This document shows positions 49,758-60,867 of a DNA stretch of 64,000 nt, piece by piece. How positions within the stretch are numbered: the stretch's first letter is position 1; each line of letters begins with the position of its first letter. A program made the position numbers and the translations under genes. The DNA lies in assembly GCF_002090135.1 (NCBI RefSeq), contig NZ_BBRL01000008.1:62001-126000 (forward strand), given 5' to 3'. The notes beneath the pieces were generated by a model. That model worked only from the letters and a program-made list of their open reading frames with translations, was not told the origin of the DNA and ran no database searches. Source of the stretch: Demequina sp. NBRC 110055 (lineage in GTDB: Bacteria; Actinomycetota; Actinomycetes; Actinomycetales; Demequinaceae).

Positions 49758-50123
49758 TCAAATATCGAGCGACTGCTCGATGGTCTGGAGCTGGCGGCGC
49801 GCCATCGCGAGGTTCGCCCGGTCACGCGTGAGCACGAGGTAGATGAAGAGCCCCTGTCCCGAGGCCGAGCTCACCAAACGGATGAGGTGGAACTGGCTGC
49901 CGAGTGTGATGAGGATGTCCTCGATGCGGTCTTCGAGACCCAGCGAGTCCATCACGCGGAGCTTCGCGCGCACCACTTCGGTGTTCCCCGCAGCCGCGAG
50001 CTCGAGGTCGACGCCTCCGCCAGCGGTAGCGAGCGTCATTCCGGAGTCGAAGTCGACCAGCGCAGCGGCCATCGCGCCGTCGATCCCCATTGCTGCCGTC
50101 ATGGATTCATTCGGAGTTGCCAT
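49758..50123 (-). CDS. Roadblock/LC7-domain protein A
   Basis: 121 residues with DGAMAAALVDFDSGMTLATAGG, EDILITLGSQFHLIRLV and GLFIYLVLTRDRANLAMARRQL, typical of actinobacterial Roadblock proteins encoded beside CvnD-like GTPases. ATG 50123 has GGGAGGG 7 bases upstream. First gene of the unit. A structured leader with a terminator-like hairpin lies 84-181 bases upstream. Confidence 0.82.
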   Translation of the reverse strand: MATPNESMTAAMGIDGAMAAALVDFDSGMTLATAGGGVDLELAAAGNTEVVRAKLRVMDSLGLEDRIEDILITLGSQFHLIRLVSSASGQGLFIYLVLTRDRANLAMARRQLQTIEQSLDI

Positions 50124-50206
50124 CGTGATCCCTCCCCAGGGGCGCACCTCGGAGGACCGTGGCGCGATAGACGCCGGCACGCCAGACTTGCGCGCCGACC
50201 GCGAAA

Positions 50207-50304
50207 AGGCCCCGCCGGGATGACGGGGCCTGTCATATCCCCTGCGGTTTCGTTGCAGGGGACGGCGTAACGTTACGTATCAAAGGGGTGCCTGTCTAGC
50301 AGGC
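50207..50304 (-). ncRNA. Candidate structured leader or small RNA with intrinsic terminator
   Basis: Read on the minus strand: hairpin GCCTG-CTAGA-CAGGC (50304-50290), hairpin CCCCTGC/GCAGGGG (50261-50239), then AGGCCCCG/CGGGGCCT followed by TTTTCG (50231-50204), an intrinsic-terminator shape. It lies between the divergent DCC gene and the Roadblock operon, in the 5' leader of the latter. A palindrome CGTAACGTTACG sits between the first two hairpins. It could be an attenuator or a free RNA; I do not recognise a known riboswitch. Confidence 0.4.
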
Positions 50305-50337
50305 CGTTTACTTTCAATAGTGAGAAGGAACCGATCG

Positions 50338-50826
50338 GTGAGCGACCCTCAGCCCGGACCGCGGGCGCCACGACCCATCGTCGTCTTCGACGGGGATTGC
50401 GGCCTGTGCAACGGCTTTGTCGCCTGGCTCATCCGGCGCGATCCAGACGCACGATTCCTCATCGCGGGTTCGGCGGGCGAGGTGGGCCGTGCTGCGTTGA
50501 CGGCGATGGGCCTGCCACACGACGTGGCACAGTCGACTCTCGTCATCGCGCTGCCAGAGGGGCCCGCCCTCAAGTCCGATGCCTCACTCACCGTCGCCGC
50601 CGGCCTCACCCGGCCGTGGCGTGCGCTGGCGCGCGTGGGTTTCGCGGTACCGCGCGGTGTGCGCGACCGCGCCTACGACGCGATCGCCGCACGGCGTCCG
50701 CGCCGGCCCGCCGAGGATGCGGCGTGTGGCACTCCCCCTGCATCGCTCGTCACCACCTGGCGCGAGCGGCTCGCCACTGTCGCCGATGTCACGGCGCTCG
50801 AGGAACGCCCGCCCCGCCGTCCATAG
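50338..50826 (+). CDS. DCC-family (DUF393) thiol-oxidoreductase-like protein
   Basis: 162 residues. The sequence VFDGDCGLCNGFVAWLIRRD holds the DxxCxxC motif that names the DCC family, in a thioredoxin-like context; members are predicted thiol-disulfide oxidoreductases. The last 60 residues are Arg/Pro-rich and vary in the family. GTG 50338 has AAGGA nine bases upstream; the ATG-less frame extends six codons upstream. Its function and partner are not known. Confidence 0.8.
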   Translation: MSDPQPGPRAPRPIVVFDGDCGLCNGFVAWLIRRDPDARFLIAGSAGEVGRAALTAMGLPHDVAQSTLVIALPEGPALKSDASLTVAAGLTRPWRALARVGFAVPRGVRDRAYDAIAARRPRRPAEDAACGTPPASLVTTWRERLATVADVTALEERPPRRP

Positions 50827-50844
50827 TCGCCGCTCGCCGAGCGG

Positions 50845-50886
50845 CGAGGTGACGGCCCCGCACCATCATCCGGGGCCGTCACCTCG
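50845..50886. terminator. Bidirectional terminator between the DCC and anti-sigma genes
   Basis: A 16-bp perfect stem (CGAGGTGACGGCCCCG / CGGGGCCGTCACCTCG) with a 10-base loop lies between two convergent genes, 19 bases past the DCC stop. A smaller hairpin GCCCTGC-AA-GCAGGGC follows at 50890-50905. No T-run. Confidence 0.7.
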
Positions 50887-50913
50887 TCGCCCTGCAAGCA
50901 GGGCTTCAGCGCT

Positions 50914-51975
50914 CTAGGGTTTGCCGCCCTCGCCGCGGGACTCGCCGGGCACCGCCGGTGCGGGGTCCTGACCTCTCTCGTCGACCGGGGCCACCGCGTC
51001 GGGCTTGCCCGCGTTCTCGGGCTTCCCGGTTGCGACAGACGTGTCGGGCTTGCCTGCTGCAGTCGGCACCTCGGCTTCGGCAGGCGCTGGCACATCAGCA
51101 CCCTCACCCTCAGCACCGGACGTCCGACCGGCCGAGTGTTCCTCGGCGGACTCGCCCGTGCTCTCGGACTGGTGGGCATTCTCCGGCTGACCCACGGAGA
51201 CGGGCGACGGGGCGTCGGGCACTTGGTCCGCGCCCGTCTCGGACGTGCGGGCGTCCGTCGCCTCGCCTGCCGCGACGGTGGGCTCATCGAGGAGCCCACG
51301 GGCGCGCTCGGACACCGCCGCGCCAAACTCGGCGCCGCGCGTGTCCTGGTCGGCCATCCACAGCAACATCTCGGACACCCGCGTACGGGTGTCGTGTGAC
51401 TGCTCAGCGCCGTGAGCGAGGACAGACACGGCGGCCTCGCGCAGGCCCTCGGCGGCATCGCCCTCATCGAGGTCGTCGAGCGTCTCCGTCGCCAGGTCGG
51501 TGGCCCGGTCCACGTCTCCCCGGTCAACGAGCACACGCACTTCGTCGAGCCTCTCCTCGGCGCCACCGGCGTTGACCCCCACCCGCTCGAGGACGCGGTC
51601 AAGGCCATAGAGGGCATCACCGGGCGCGGCAGCATCGGCCGCAGCGGCGCCGGCGAAGCTCAGTCCCAGCACACCCACGACGGCGACGGTGGCACCCACC
51701 CGCCGCCTCCACGGCGAGCGGCGGGCGGCGGGCGCGCCCCCTGCCGGAGCAACGGCGGCCGCCAGCGTCGCGGCCATGGCCGCCGCCTGCGAGTCAGTCG
51801 GTGTCGCGGTGGCGCTCGCCCGCAGGGCCGCGACCACCGGCGAGAGGGCAGCGAGGTCGGGGTCCGCCACGGGCCGACCGGCCACGAGCGCGTCGACGTC
51901 ACGCTCGGCGTGGGGGGTCGATGCGCGGCTCACATCCTTGTCATCGCTTGAGCGGCCGGAAACGTTACAGATCAT
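50914..51975 (-). CDS. DUF5667-type membrane protein, likely anti-sigma partner
   Basis: 353 residues: a cytoplasmic N-terminal part of about 85 residues, one membrane helix (RRVGATVAVVGVLGLSFAG), an external helical DUF5667-like domain with PGDALYGLDRVLERV, and a long disordered C-terminus rich in Ala/Glu/Pro/Ser with GKPDTS, GKPENA, GKPDAV repeats. It overlaps the sigma gene by 11 bases and has GGGGAG before the ATG, so the pair is co-translated; a role in holding the sigma factor at the membrane is inferred. No zinc HxxxCxxC motif is visible. Confidence 0.72.
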   Translation of the reverse strand: MICNVSGRSSDDKDVSRASTPHAERDVDALVAGRPVADPDLAALSPVVAALRASATATPTDSQAAAMAATLAAAVAPAGGAPAARRSPWRRRVGATVAVVGVLGLSFAGAAAADAAAPGDALYGLDRVLERVGVNAGGAEERLDEVRVLVDRGDVDRATDLATETLDDLDEGDAAEGLREAAVSVLAHGAEQSHDTRTRVSEMLLWMADQDTRGAEFGAAVSERARGLLDEPTVAAGEATDARTSETGADQVPDAPSPVSVGQPENAHQSESTGESAEEHSAGRTSGAEGEGADVPAPAEAEVPTAAGKPDTSVATGKPENAGKPDAVAPVDERGQDPAPAVPGESRGEGGKP

Positions 51976-52441
51976 TTCTCCCCGGAAGTATCGATCGCTC
52001 GTGACCGTGGGTGTCGAGCTGCTCGCGCAGGGCCTTCAGCGCGCGTGTCTGGATGACCCGTACCGCACCCTCGGACTTGTCGAGCGCCTGCGCGGTCTCC
52101 TTCACCGACATGTCCGCCACCACGCGCATGAGGATGACCTCGCGTTGCACCAGGCTCAGCCCCCGAATCAGGACACGCAGTTCGATGAGCGAGATCGCGG
52201 ACAGCGCCTCGGACTCCACGTCGCCGTGCCAGTGCTCCTCGGCGAGCCCCGCGGGCTCGAGCCCGTCCGCCGTCTCGGGATGGCGACCACGCGAGCGCCA
52301 CTCGTCGTGCCCGCGACGTCGCGCGATGGTGAATACCCACGCGCGAAAGTCGCTCTCGTCACCGGTGAAGCGGTGAATGTCGCGCGCGACGGAAAGGAAG
52401 GTCTCGGACAGGACGTCCTCGGTGGACTCCCCGAGAGCCAT
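51965..52441 (-). CDS. Short ECF-like sigma factor lacking region 2.1
   Basis: 158 residues from ATG 52441 (AAGGGGG upstream). It begins at STEDVLSETFLSVARDI, sigma region 2.2, continues through DFRAWVFTIARRRGHDEWRSRGR (2.3-2.4) and ends with region 4 (LSLVQREVILMRVVADMSVKETAQAL...AVRVIQTRALKALR). The first helix of region 2, which normally helps bind core polymerase, is missing: the open frame upstream (to 52564) does not resemble it, nor do the other frames of this strand. So it is either a trimmed variant or an eroded gene. The pairing with the DUF5667 protein supports a sigma role. Confidence 0.75.
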   Translation of the reverse strand: MALGESTEDVLSETFLSVARDIHRFTGDESDFRAWVFTIARRRGHDEWRSRGRHPETADGLEPAGLAEEHWHGDVESEALSAISLIELRVLIRGLSLVQREVILMRVVADMSVKETAQALDKSEGAVRVIQTRALKALREQLDTHGHERSILPGRNDL

Positions 52442-52551
52442 CGTCCCCCTTCCGCCGCGGCGAGCGCTCCCACAGCCGGAACGCGTGACGGGGGAAATTA
52501 CCACGCATTGCGGACGAGCCGTGACCACGCGCCACTGCGGTGCAGAAACAG

Positions 52552-52581
52552 AAAAACTCCCCACCGAAAAGTGAGGAGTTT
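52552..52581 (-). terminator. Terminator of tRNA-Glu
   Basis: On the minus strand GAAACTCC...GGAGTTTTTC forms a stem with further CAC/GTG pairs and five T residues, seven bases after the tRNA. It may also shape the leader of the sigma gene. Confidence 0.75.
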
Positions 52582-52587
52582 CATCCG

Positions 52588-52660
52588 TAGCCCCGACGGG
52601 ATTCGAACCCGCGCTACCGCCTTGAGAGGGCGGCGTGCTAGGCCGCTACACAACGGGGCC
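52588..52660 (-). tRNA. tRNA-Glu (CTC)
   Basis: 73 bases. Acceptor GGCCCCG/CGGGGCT, anticodon stem CCGCC/GGCGG with loop CTCTCAA giving anticodon CTC (reads GAG), T-arm GCGGGTTCGAATCCCGT. The 3' CCA is not encoded. No sign of an integrase or target duplication beside it. Confidence 0.95.
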
Positions 52661-52830
52661 CTAGCTGCTCCTGCCCCCTTCCGGGCGGCTGGCGCGAGAT
52701 AAGACTCTACAGCATGGTGCGCGAGGTTTCCAAATCGCCGCCGACCCCAAGATCGGGGCGACGTGGCCATCCTCCTCCGCCACGGCATCGGTCGTCCACC
52801 TGTTGCCATTCCGGACGCGCGTTATGTAAA

Positions 52831-52851
52831 GTTGAGCGTAAGCGACTCAAC
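52831..52851. promoter_or_regulatory. HAIR element (HspR operator) upstream of clpB
   Basis: GTTGAGC-GTAAGCG-ACTCAAC matches the HAIR consensus CTTGAGT-N7-ACTCAAG at all inner bases (TTGAG-N9-CTCAA). It ends 38 bases before the clpB start, so HspR probably represses this chaperone gene until heat shock. hspR itself is not in the window. Confidence 0.75.
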
Positions 52852-52889
52852 CCTGTGTCGCACACCCCTCGACCACCAGGAGGCTCATC

Positions 52890-55040
<2,151 letters not shown>

Positions 55041-55194
55041 ACCCCGCGCTCGCGCGGCGCCGGTGCGCAACGCGCGTCGGCTTGGCCGCCTGTGACGGTC
55101 GACCCACGGGCGGCAGCCCGTCCATGTGCATCGACCGACCCACGCATATCGACCGACCGTCGCACGTGGGCCGGTGCTGCGGCCGTGTCCGTTT

Positions 55195-56133
55195 CTACCC
55201 TCGCGAGGAGGGGTGTTCTCCGACGAGGGACTCGGACACGCGCCACAGCTCGCGCGCCTGGTCGCGGTCGCCGAAGGGCGACCACAAGCGCCGCTGCACC
55301 GTCGCGGGACCTCCGATGATGTGCCGGGGGCCCACGAACTCGCCGCCGGCGATCGTCGGCGAGGCCGCCGCGACAACCGCGGGCTCCGCGGCGCTCGCGA
55401 CCGTGCCCGCGATACCGATCCGCGAGAGGACACTGATCGAGCGTCGCTGTCGGGTGTCGTGCGTGCGCCCCAGTTCCGGCTGTGCGGCAAGCAGATTCGT
55501 CGGCGAGATACCCGGGTGAGAAAGCACGCTCGCAATGTGCCACCCCTGCTCGCGACTGCGTTCGTGCAGCTCGCGCCCGAAGAGGGCCACGGCGAGCTTC
55601 GACTGGGCGTATGCGCCCATACCGTCGCCGTAATCGTGCGACCAGGACAGATCGTCCCAGTTGATGGTTGCGTTGCGCGCAGCCACGCTCGTCTGGTTCA
55701 CCACCCGCGCGCGGCCCGCCTGGAGCAGGTCGAGGAGCCCGAGCGTCAACGCAAAGTGCCCAAGGTGATTGGCGCCGAACTGGAGCTCGAACCCGTCTGC
55801 CGTGGTCTGGCGGCCGGGCGGTGTCATGACGCCCGCGTTGTTGACGAGAAGGCGAATCGGGCGGCCCTCGTTCTCGAGTTCGCTCACGAAAGCGCCGACC
55901 GAAGCGAGCGACGAGAGGTCCACACTGCGCACCTCCACCCTCGCGCCGGCGACGTCTCGCCGGATACGGGAGGCGACACCGTCGCCTTTGGCGACGTTGC
56001 GCACGGGCATGATCACCTCGGCCCCCGCATGCGCAAGGCGCTGTGCGATCACCGCGCCGATGCCGTCGCTCGCTCCTGTCACCACGGCGAGCTGGCCCGC
56101 GAGGTCGGGAAGAGGAAGAGTGCTGCGTGCCAT
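55195..56133 (-). CDS. Short-chain dehydrogenase/reductase
   Basis: 312 residues: Rossmann [28 protein letters not shown], catalytic Ser in QTSVAA and [11 protein letters not shown]. Relatives include retinol-dehydrogenase-like and oxidoreductases of unknown substrate. ATG 56133 has GGAG nine bases upstream; the open frame above is a shadow of the regulator region. Divergent from an XRE regulator with a clean inverted repeat 16 bases before the start, so probably repressed by it. Confidence 0.9.
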   Translation of the reverse strand: MARSTLPLPDLAGQLAVVTGASDGIGAVIAQRLAHAGAEVIMPVRNVAKGDGVASRIRRDVAGARVEVRSVDLSSLASVGAFVSELENEGRPIRLLVNNAGVMTPPGRQTTADGFELQFGANHLGHFALTLGLLDLLQAGRARVVNQTSVAARNATINWDDLSWSHDYGDGMGAYAQSKLAVALFGRELHERSREQGWHIASVLSHPGISPTNLLAAQPELGRTHDTRQRRSISVLSRIGIAGTVASAAEPAVVAAASPTIAGGEFVGPRHIIGGPATVQRRLWSPFGDRDQARELWRVSESLVGEHPSSRG

Positions 56134-56148
56134 GGTGGCTGCTCCAAA

Positions 56149-56171
56149 CGTCGAGTATTGATGACTCGACG
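56149..56171. promoter_or_regulatory. Operator-like inverted repeat before the SDR gene
   Basis: CGTCGAGT-ATTGATG-ACTCGACG: perfect 8-bp arms with a 7-base centre, placed 16 bases before the SDR start within the 203-base divergent gap to the XRE regulator. It is the most likely binding site of that regulator. Confidence 0.6.
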
Positions 56172-56336
56172 AGCGTGACACGCCGCTCGATCGCCATTCA
56201 GGGCCGCGTGAACCACTGATTCGCAATCCATGCTTGAGGCCACGGCCAGCGAGGGGTGGATCGAGAATCCGTGGATGCGTGAGCGCTGTCAGTGTAGAAA
56301 CGAGGGACGATGCTGGGCTCGTGAAGGGAACCGAAC

Positions 56337-57179
56337 ATGATGGACCGTGCCGCACTCGCGACGTTCTTGCGCCATCGCCGTGAGGCGCTGCAGCCCGAGG
56401 ATGTGGGGTTGCCTCGGGGAGCGCGGCGACGGACCAGTGGCCTGCGTCGCGAAGAGGTCGCCATGCTGTGCCATATCTCGACCGACTACTACTCACGGAT
56501 CGAACGTGGCACGGGCCCGCAGCCGTCCGCGGCGATGATCGCGTCGATCGCGCAGGGCCTGCACCTCTCTCTTGACGAGCGAGACCACGTCTTCCGACTG
56601 GCGGGGCACCATCCTCCTCAGCGGGGCCCGTCGAGCCATCACGTCAGTCCAGGGCTCCTGCGCGTGCTCGACCGGATGGCGGACACGCCGGCGGAGATCA
56701 TCACGGAGCTCGGCGAGACGTTGAAGCAGACTCCGGCGGCGGTGGCGCTCCTGGGCGATGCCTCCCTCCGGAAGGGCGACGAGGCGTCGCTGGGCTACCG
56801 GTGGTTCACAGACCCCGCCCTCCGACGCGCGTATCCGCTCGAGGATCAGGCCGTGCTCTCGCGGGTCTATGCCGCAGGACTGCGCGACGTGGTCGCGCAG
56901 AGGGGGCCCTCGTCGCGCGCAGCGGACCTTGCTCACCGCCTCGCCTCCACCAACGACGAATTCCGCCGCCTGTGGGAGAACCACGAGGTCGGGGTGCGCC
57001 CGCCCGACGTCAAGAGGTTCCACCATCCCCAGGTGGGCCACCTCACGCTTCAATGCCAGACGCTTGTCGACCCAGAGCAGTCGCACCGGCTCCTCGTCTA
57101 CACCGCCGAGCCCGGCTCCGAGAGCGCCGAGCGCCTCGCGCTCCTCACGATGACCGGCGCTCCCCTGCGTGCGACGTAG
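56337..57179 (+). CDS. XRE-type regulator with MmyB-like ligand domain
   Basis: 280 residues: helix-turn-helix (about 32-90, [28 protein letters not shown]) followed by an MmyB-like ligand-binding domain (about 105-275; the family uses a PAS-like fold). Such regulators are nearly always divergent from an SDR gene, as here, and repress it. ATG 56337 with GAAGGGA upstream. Ends 36 bases before a terminator shared with tRNA-Gln. Confidence 0.92.
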   Translation: MMDRAALATFLRHRREALQPEDVGLPRGARRRTSGLRREEVAMLCHISTDYYSRIERGTGPQPSAAMIASIAQGLHLSLDERDHVFRLAGHHPPQRGPSSHHVSPGLLRVLDRMADTPAEIITELGETLKQTPAAVALLGDASLRKGDEASLGYRWFTDPALRRAYPLEDQAVLSRVYAAGLRDVVAQRGPSSRAADLAHRLASTNDEFRRLWENHEVGVRPPDVKRFHHPQVGHLTLQCQTLVDPEQSHRLLVYTAEPGSESAERLALLTMTGAPLRAT

Positions 57180-57214
57180 TGAGCGGCGGACGGATGCAGC
57201 ACCCGCCGGGGCAA

Positions 57215-57243
57215 CAAAAAAGCCCGCCGAAGCGGGCTTTTCG
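57215..57243. terminator. Bidirectional terminator between the XRE gene and tRNA-Gln
   Basis: AGCCCGC (57221-57227) and GCGGGCT (57232-57238) with loop CGAA. A run of A residues before it gives TTTTTT on the minus strand for tRNA-Gln, and CTTTTC follows on the plus strand for the regulator gene. Confidence 0.9.
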
Positions 57244-57247
57244 CTGG

Positions 57248-57319
57248 CTGGCCTACCTGGACTCGAACCAAGACTAAAGGAACCAGAAACCTTCGTGCTG
57301 CCAATTACACCATAGGCCA
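57248..57319 (-). tRNA. tRNA-Gln (CTG)
   Basis: 72 bases. Acceptor TGGCCTA/TAGGCCA, anticodon loop TTCTGGT (anticodon CTG), T-arm with GGTTCGAGTCC. The closing pair of the anticodon stem is T-T, which is tolerated in this tRNA class. The 3' CCA is not encoded. Confidence 0.93.
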
Positions 57320-57413
57320 ACGACCCCGCCGAGGCGGGTTTCACGGTGCGGACCCGAGGGCCCGACCGAGGAACAACTGTACCGGCTCGCGGCCGATGCT
57401 CCAAACCGGGCCT

Positions 57414-58451
57414 TCAGTCGAAGTAAACCTCGGCGAGCGTCTCGGCCTCGGCGTAGCCCGCCGCCACGAGGGCTCCGCAGGCCGCGGTGAGCGCGCTCGT
57501 CACCGCACCCAAGGATTCCTCATCGCCATAGGGCTGCTCGATGGCGGCGCTGATCGCAACCTCCCCACACGGAATTGCTCGGACGCGCGTGAGCGCCACC
57601 CCCGTTTGGAGGGGCTCGTCTCGGTCCCCCACACGGATCACGACGGCGTTGCCGGCGGCGGTCAGCCCGGCCGCCTGCGCGAACGCATCGACGGTGACGA
57701 CGGACACGGGAATCCACGTCACGTCGGTGTCGTCAATGACCGCGGTGGCCGCCTCGAGCGCCCGCAACCAACGGTCCTGGAGGTATGTGTCGCGCGCGGG
57801 GTGCTCCGCGCGGTCGAAGCGTAAGAGCGCGACACGCTGGGTGACTTCGGCCGGATGCTGGGCGATCCACACCTGCTCGGCGACCACGTCGCGAAAGGCA
57901 AGGTCGGCGCGAGCGGCGTCGACCGTGGCGCGCACCGCGGCGTCATCCGTGACATCGACGCCTGTCCGCGTCAGGGAGCAACCGACGGAACCCGTGGCGA
58001 CCTCGACGGCCTGCCCTCCCCTGCCGAGGTACAGGTCCGGTTGGCGCAGCATCGGTAGCGGGGCATCCGGGTGGGCCGTGTCCGGGCGGACGCCGAGGAA
58101 GTCGGCCACGGCGGCGAGCGACCCCTCGTTGTCGACCACGCGTACTTCATAGGGATACCCGCGACCGGCCATGCACTCGACGAGGTCGCGCCGGTCCTCG
58201 AACTCGCGGTATGCGAGCGCGGTGGCACGGGCGGCTTCGGCTGGTGCGGCCGTGACCGTCGGTTCCGGGCTCGGGGTGCCGTCGGCATCGCCCCACAGCC
58301 ACAGCCCCACGGTCGCGAGCCCGACAACGGCACCCAGAACAGCGAGGCGGGACCGCCACGAGGGCGCGTCGGGCGGTTCTCGCTCGGCGCGGCCGTGTCC
58401 CGACCCGCGACCGTGCGGGTCCTCGACGAGAACGTACTCCGTGGGCGCCAT
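57414..58451 (-). CDS. Hypothetical single-helix membrane protein
   Basis: 345 residues, not recognised. A charged cytoplasmic start of 33 residues, one membrane helix (RLAVLGAVVGLATVGLWLW, about 34-52), a Thr/Pro/Ala linker and an external alpha/beta domain of about 270 residues with two Cys pairs (VECMAGRGYPYEV, SVGCSLT, PCGEVAI, TAACGALV). The layout suggests an anchored extracytoplasmic domain. Located alone between tRNA-Gln and the HAD gene. Confidence 0.7.
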   Translation of the reverse strand: MAPTEYVLVEDPHGRGSGHGRAEREPPDAPSWRSRLAVLGAVVGLATVGLWLWGDADGTPSPEPTVTAAPAEAARATALAYREFEDRRDLVECMAGRGYPYEVRVVDNEGSLAAVADFLGVRPDTAHPDAPLPMLRQPDLYLGRGGQAVEVATGSVGCSLTRTGVDVTDDAAVRATVDAARADLAFRDVVAEQVWIAQHPAEVTQRVALLRFDRAEHPARDTYLQDRWLRALEAATAVIDDTDVTWIPVSVVTVDAFAQAAGLTAAGNAVVIRVGDRDEPLQTGVALTRVRAIPCGEVAISAAIEQPYGDEESLGAVTSALTAACGALVAAGYAEAETLAEVYFD

Positions 58452-58512
58452 CGCTCCTCCGGGCGCTTCAGTGCGCCCCTGAGGTCAGATTACGTCCGCA
58501 GCCGCTGGCCCG

Positions 58513-59280
58513 CTACGGCGTCGACGGCCTCACCGCTGAGATCAGCTCGTCGAGCCCCGCAATCCTCACGGTGTTCTCGGGCAGCCCCTCGCCGTCGTGG
58601 CCGGCGCGACGCGTGCCAGGGCGGTCCAGCCAGACGCCGGTGAGTCCGGCGCGGGCCGCTCCCCCGGCGTCGATATCGGGCTCGTCGCCCACGTAGGCCA
58701 CCTCTGCCGGCTCGAGGCCCAGGCGGCGGCAGCCCTCAAGAAAGACGCGCGGGTCCGGCTTGCCGACGCCAAACGTGTCGACTCCGACAAACATCTCCAC
58801 GCGCTCCAACCCGCACGCCGCGAGCTTGAGCTCCTGGTACGCCAGGTCGGCATTCGAGACCGAGCCATAGGGAATGCCCGCGGCATCGAGCGCGTCGAGC
58901 ATGGCCGCCGCGTCGGGGAACGCCTTCCAGCCCTCACGGAAGTGGCGCTCGAAGCCCGCGTCCCAGATGTCGTACGCCTCGTCGTCGGCGAGAGAGGGCC
59001 CGCCAAACGTGGCGTGAAGCTCCTCGGCGCGACGCTTGCGCTGCTCGCGGTGCGTCATCTCACCGCGGGTGTGGGCGCGGTACCAGCCGGAGCGATCCTC
59101 GCGCCAGTGCGTGAGGACGGCCTCGGGGTCCGCGCCCGCGTCGAGGTACTCGTCCGCGACGCGCAGCAGCGCGTGACGGAAGGCGCCGCGGGTGTCGACG
59201 AGGGTGTCGTCGACGTCCAGCAGCACCCCGCGGATGGCGGGCCGCGATACCCGGCCCGTCACGGCATCGGCCGTCGTCAC
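58513..59280 (-). CDS. HAD-family hydrolase
   Basis: 255 residues. Catalytic DVDDTLVDT, SNADL, GKPDP and GDEPDIDAGGAARAG are motifs I-IV of the HAD superfamily, with a helical cap, so it is a small-molecule phosphatase. Substrate unknown. GTG 59280 follows gltX by 10 bases and gives a sensible start; internal GTG 59262 is possible. The start region contains a CACGGCATCGGCC copy of the dispersed motif. Confidence 0.88.
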   Translation of the reverse strand: MTTADAVTGRVSRPAIRGVLLDVDDTLVDTRGAFRHALLRVADEYLDAGADPEAVLTHWREDRSGWYRAHTRGEMTHREQRKRRAEELHATFGGPSLADDEAYDIWDAGFERHFREGWKAFPDAAAMLDALDAAGIPYGSVSNADLAYQELKLAACGLERVEMFVGVDTFGVGKPDPRVFLEGCRRLGLEPAEVAYVGDEPDIDAGGAARAGLTGVWLDRPGTRRAGHDGEGLPENTVRIAGLDELISAVRPSTP

Positions 59281-59290
59281 GAAGCGCCCG

Positions 59291-60787
59291 TCACAGGGTC
59301 GCGCGCAGGCGACGCAGGCGCTCGAGCGAGTGCTCGCGCCCCAGGATCTCCATCGACTCGAACAGCGGCGGCGAGACCTGGCGACCGGTGACCGCGACGC
59401 GCAGCGGGCCGTACGCGAAGCGCGGCTTGATGCCCATCTCGTCGACCAGCTTGGCCTGCAGCGCCTCCTGCTGCGCGACGGCGCCGAAGTCATCGAGTCC
59501 CTCGAGCACCGCGATGGCGGCGTCGAGGATCTCCGCGGCGTTCTCGGGCAGCTTGGCCAGCGCCTTCTCGTCGAACTCGTAGCCGTGGTCGTCCTCGAAC
59601 AGGAAGCCGAGCATGCCGGGCGCCTCGCCCAGGAGGTTCATGCGGGTCTGCACGAGCGGCGCGGCCTCAGCGAGGGTCTGCTCCTCGTGCGGGGTGAGGT
59701 CCTGCGGGTCGGCGCTCGACAGGTGGCCGGACGCGTGCAGGTAGGGCACGGTGCGGGCCACGAAGTCGCCCAGGGGCAGCATGCGCAGGTGGTCGGCGTT
59801 GATCGCCTCGGCCTTCTTGAGGTCGAAGCGCGCGGAGTTGGGGGTGACGTCGCGGATGTCGAAGGCCTCGACCAGCTCGGCGGGCGTGAACACGTCGCGG
59901 TCGGGGCCAATGGACCAGCCCAGGAGCGCGAGGTAGTTCAGCAGGCCCTCGCGGATGAAGCCGCGCTCGCGGTGGAGGAACAGGTTGGACTCGGGGGCGC
60001 GCTTGGACAGCTTCTTGTTGCCCTCGCCCAGCACCATCGGCATGTGGCCGAACTCGGGCACCTGGTTGGCGACGCCCAGCTGGACCATGTAGCGGTACAG
60101 CGCGATCTGGCGCGGGGTCGAGGACAGCAGGTCCTCGCCGCGCAGCACGTGGGTGATGTTCATCAGCGCGTCGTCGACGGGGTTGACGAGCGTGTACAGC
60201 GGCACGCCGTTGCCACGCACGATCACGAAGTCCGGCACCGAGCCCGCGCGGAACGTGATCTCGCCGCGGATGAGGTCGGTGAAGGTGATGTCCTCATCGG
60301 GCATGCGCACGCGGATGACGGGCTGGCGGCCCTCGGCTCGGAACGCGGCCTTCTGCTCCTCGGTGAGGTCGCGGTCGAAGCCGTCGTAGCCCAGCTTGGG
60401 GTCGCGTCCGGCGGCCTTGTGACGGGCCTCGATCTCCTCGGGGCTCGAGAACGACTCGTACGCGTAACCCGCCTCGAGCAGGCGCTTCGCGACGTCGAGG
60501 TGCAGCTCGTGACGCTCGGACTGGCGGTAGGGCGCGTAGGGGCCGCCGATGCCGGGGCCCTCGTCATAGTCGATGCCCAACCAGTTCAGCGCGTCCAGCA
60601 GCTGCTCGTACGACTCCTCGGAGTCGCGCTCGGCGTCGGTGTCCTCGACGCGGAACACGAGCTTGCCGCCCATGTGGCGCGCGTAGGCCCAGTTGAACAG
60701 GGCGGTGCGAATCAGGCCCACGTGCGGGGTACCCGTCGGGGACGGGCAAAAGCGGACGCGGACCTCGGGGGCGGCGGTGTCAGTCAC
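59291..60787 (-). CDS. gltX: Glutamyl-tRNA synthetase
   Basis: 498 residues, class I synthetase: [19 protein letters not shown] with HVGL for HIGH, KLSKR near residue 250, and C-terminal helical anticodon domain. In actinobacteria it is normally non-discriminating and supplies Glu-tRNA(Gln) for GatCAB. GTG start with GGAG 11 bases upstream. Followed by the HAD gene and preceded by the FAH gene, the usual actinobacterial order. Confidence 0.97.
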   Translation of the reverse strand: MTDTAAPEVRVRFCPSPTGTPHVGLIRTALFNWAYARHMGGKLVFRVEDTDAERDSEESYEQLLDALNWLGIDYDEGPGIGGPYAPYRQSERHELHLDVAKRLLEAGYAYESFSSPEEIEARHKAAGRDPKLGYDGFDRDLTEEQKAAFRAEGRQPVIRVRMPDEDITFTDLIRGEITFRAGSVPDFVIVRGNGVPLYTLVNPVDDALMNITHVLRGEDLLSSTPRQIALYRYMVQLGVANQVPEFGHMPMVLGEGNKKLSKRAPESNLFLHRERGFIREGLLNYLALLGWSIGPDRDVFTPAELVEAFDIRDVTPNSARFDLKKAEAINADHLRMLPLGDFVARTVPYLHASGHLSSADPQDLTPHEEQTLAEAAPLVQTRMNLLGEAPGMLGFLFEDDHGYEFDEKALAKLPENAAEILDAAIAVLEGLDDFGAVAQQEALQAKLVDEMGIKPRFAYGPLRVAVTGRQVSPPLFESMEILGREHSLERLRRLRATL

Positions 60788-60867
60788 GGTGTGAGGTTCT
60801 CCAGGGTGGTACGGATATGCAGGTGTTGCCGTTCGGGCGGCCGATGCCGTGGCCGGGTGAGGCTTCT

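Noticed and set aside
55085-55185. Short repeats of TCGACCGACC after clpB
   Set aside because: Only two or three imperfect units and no structure; probably chance in GC-rich non-coding DNA.
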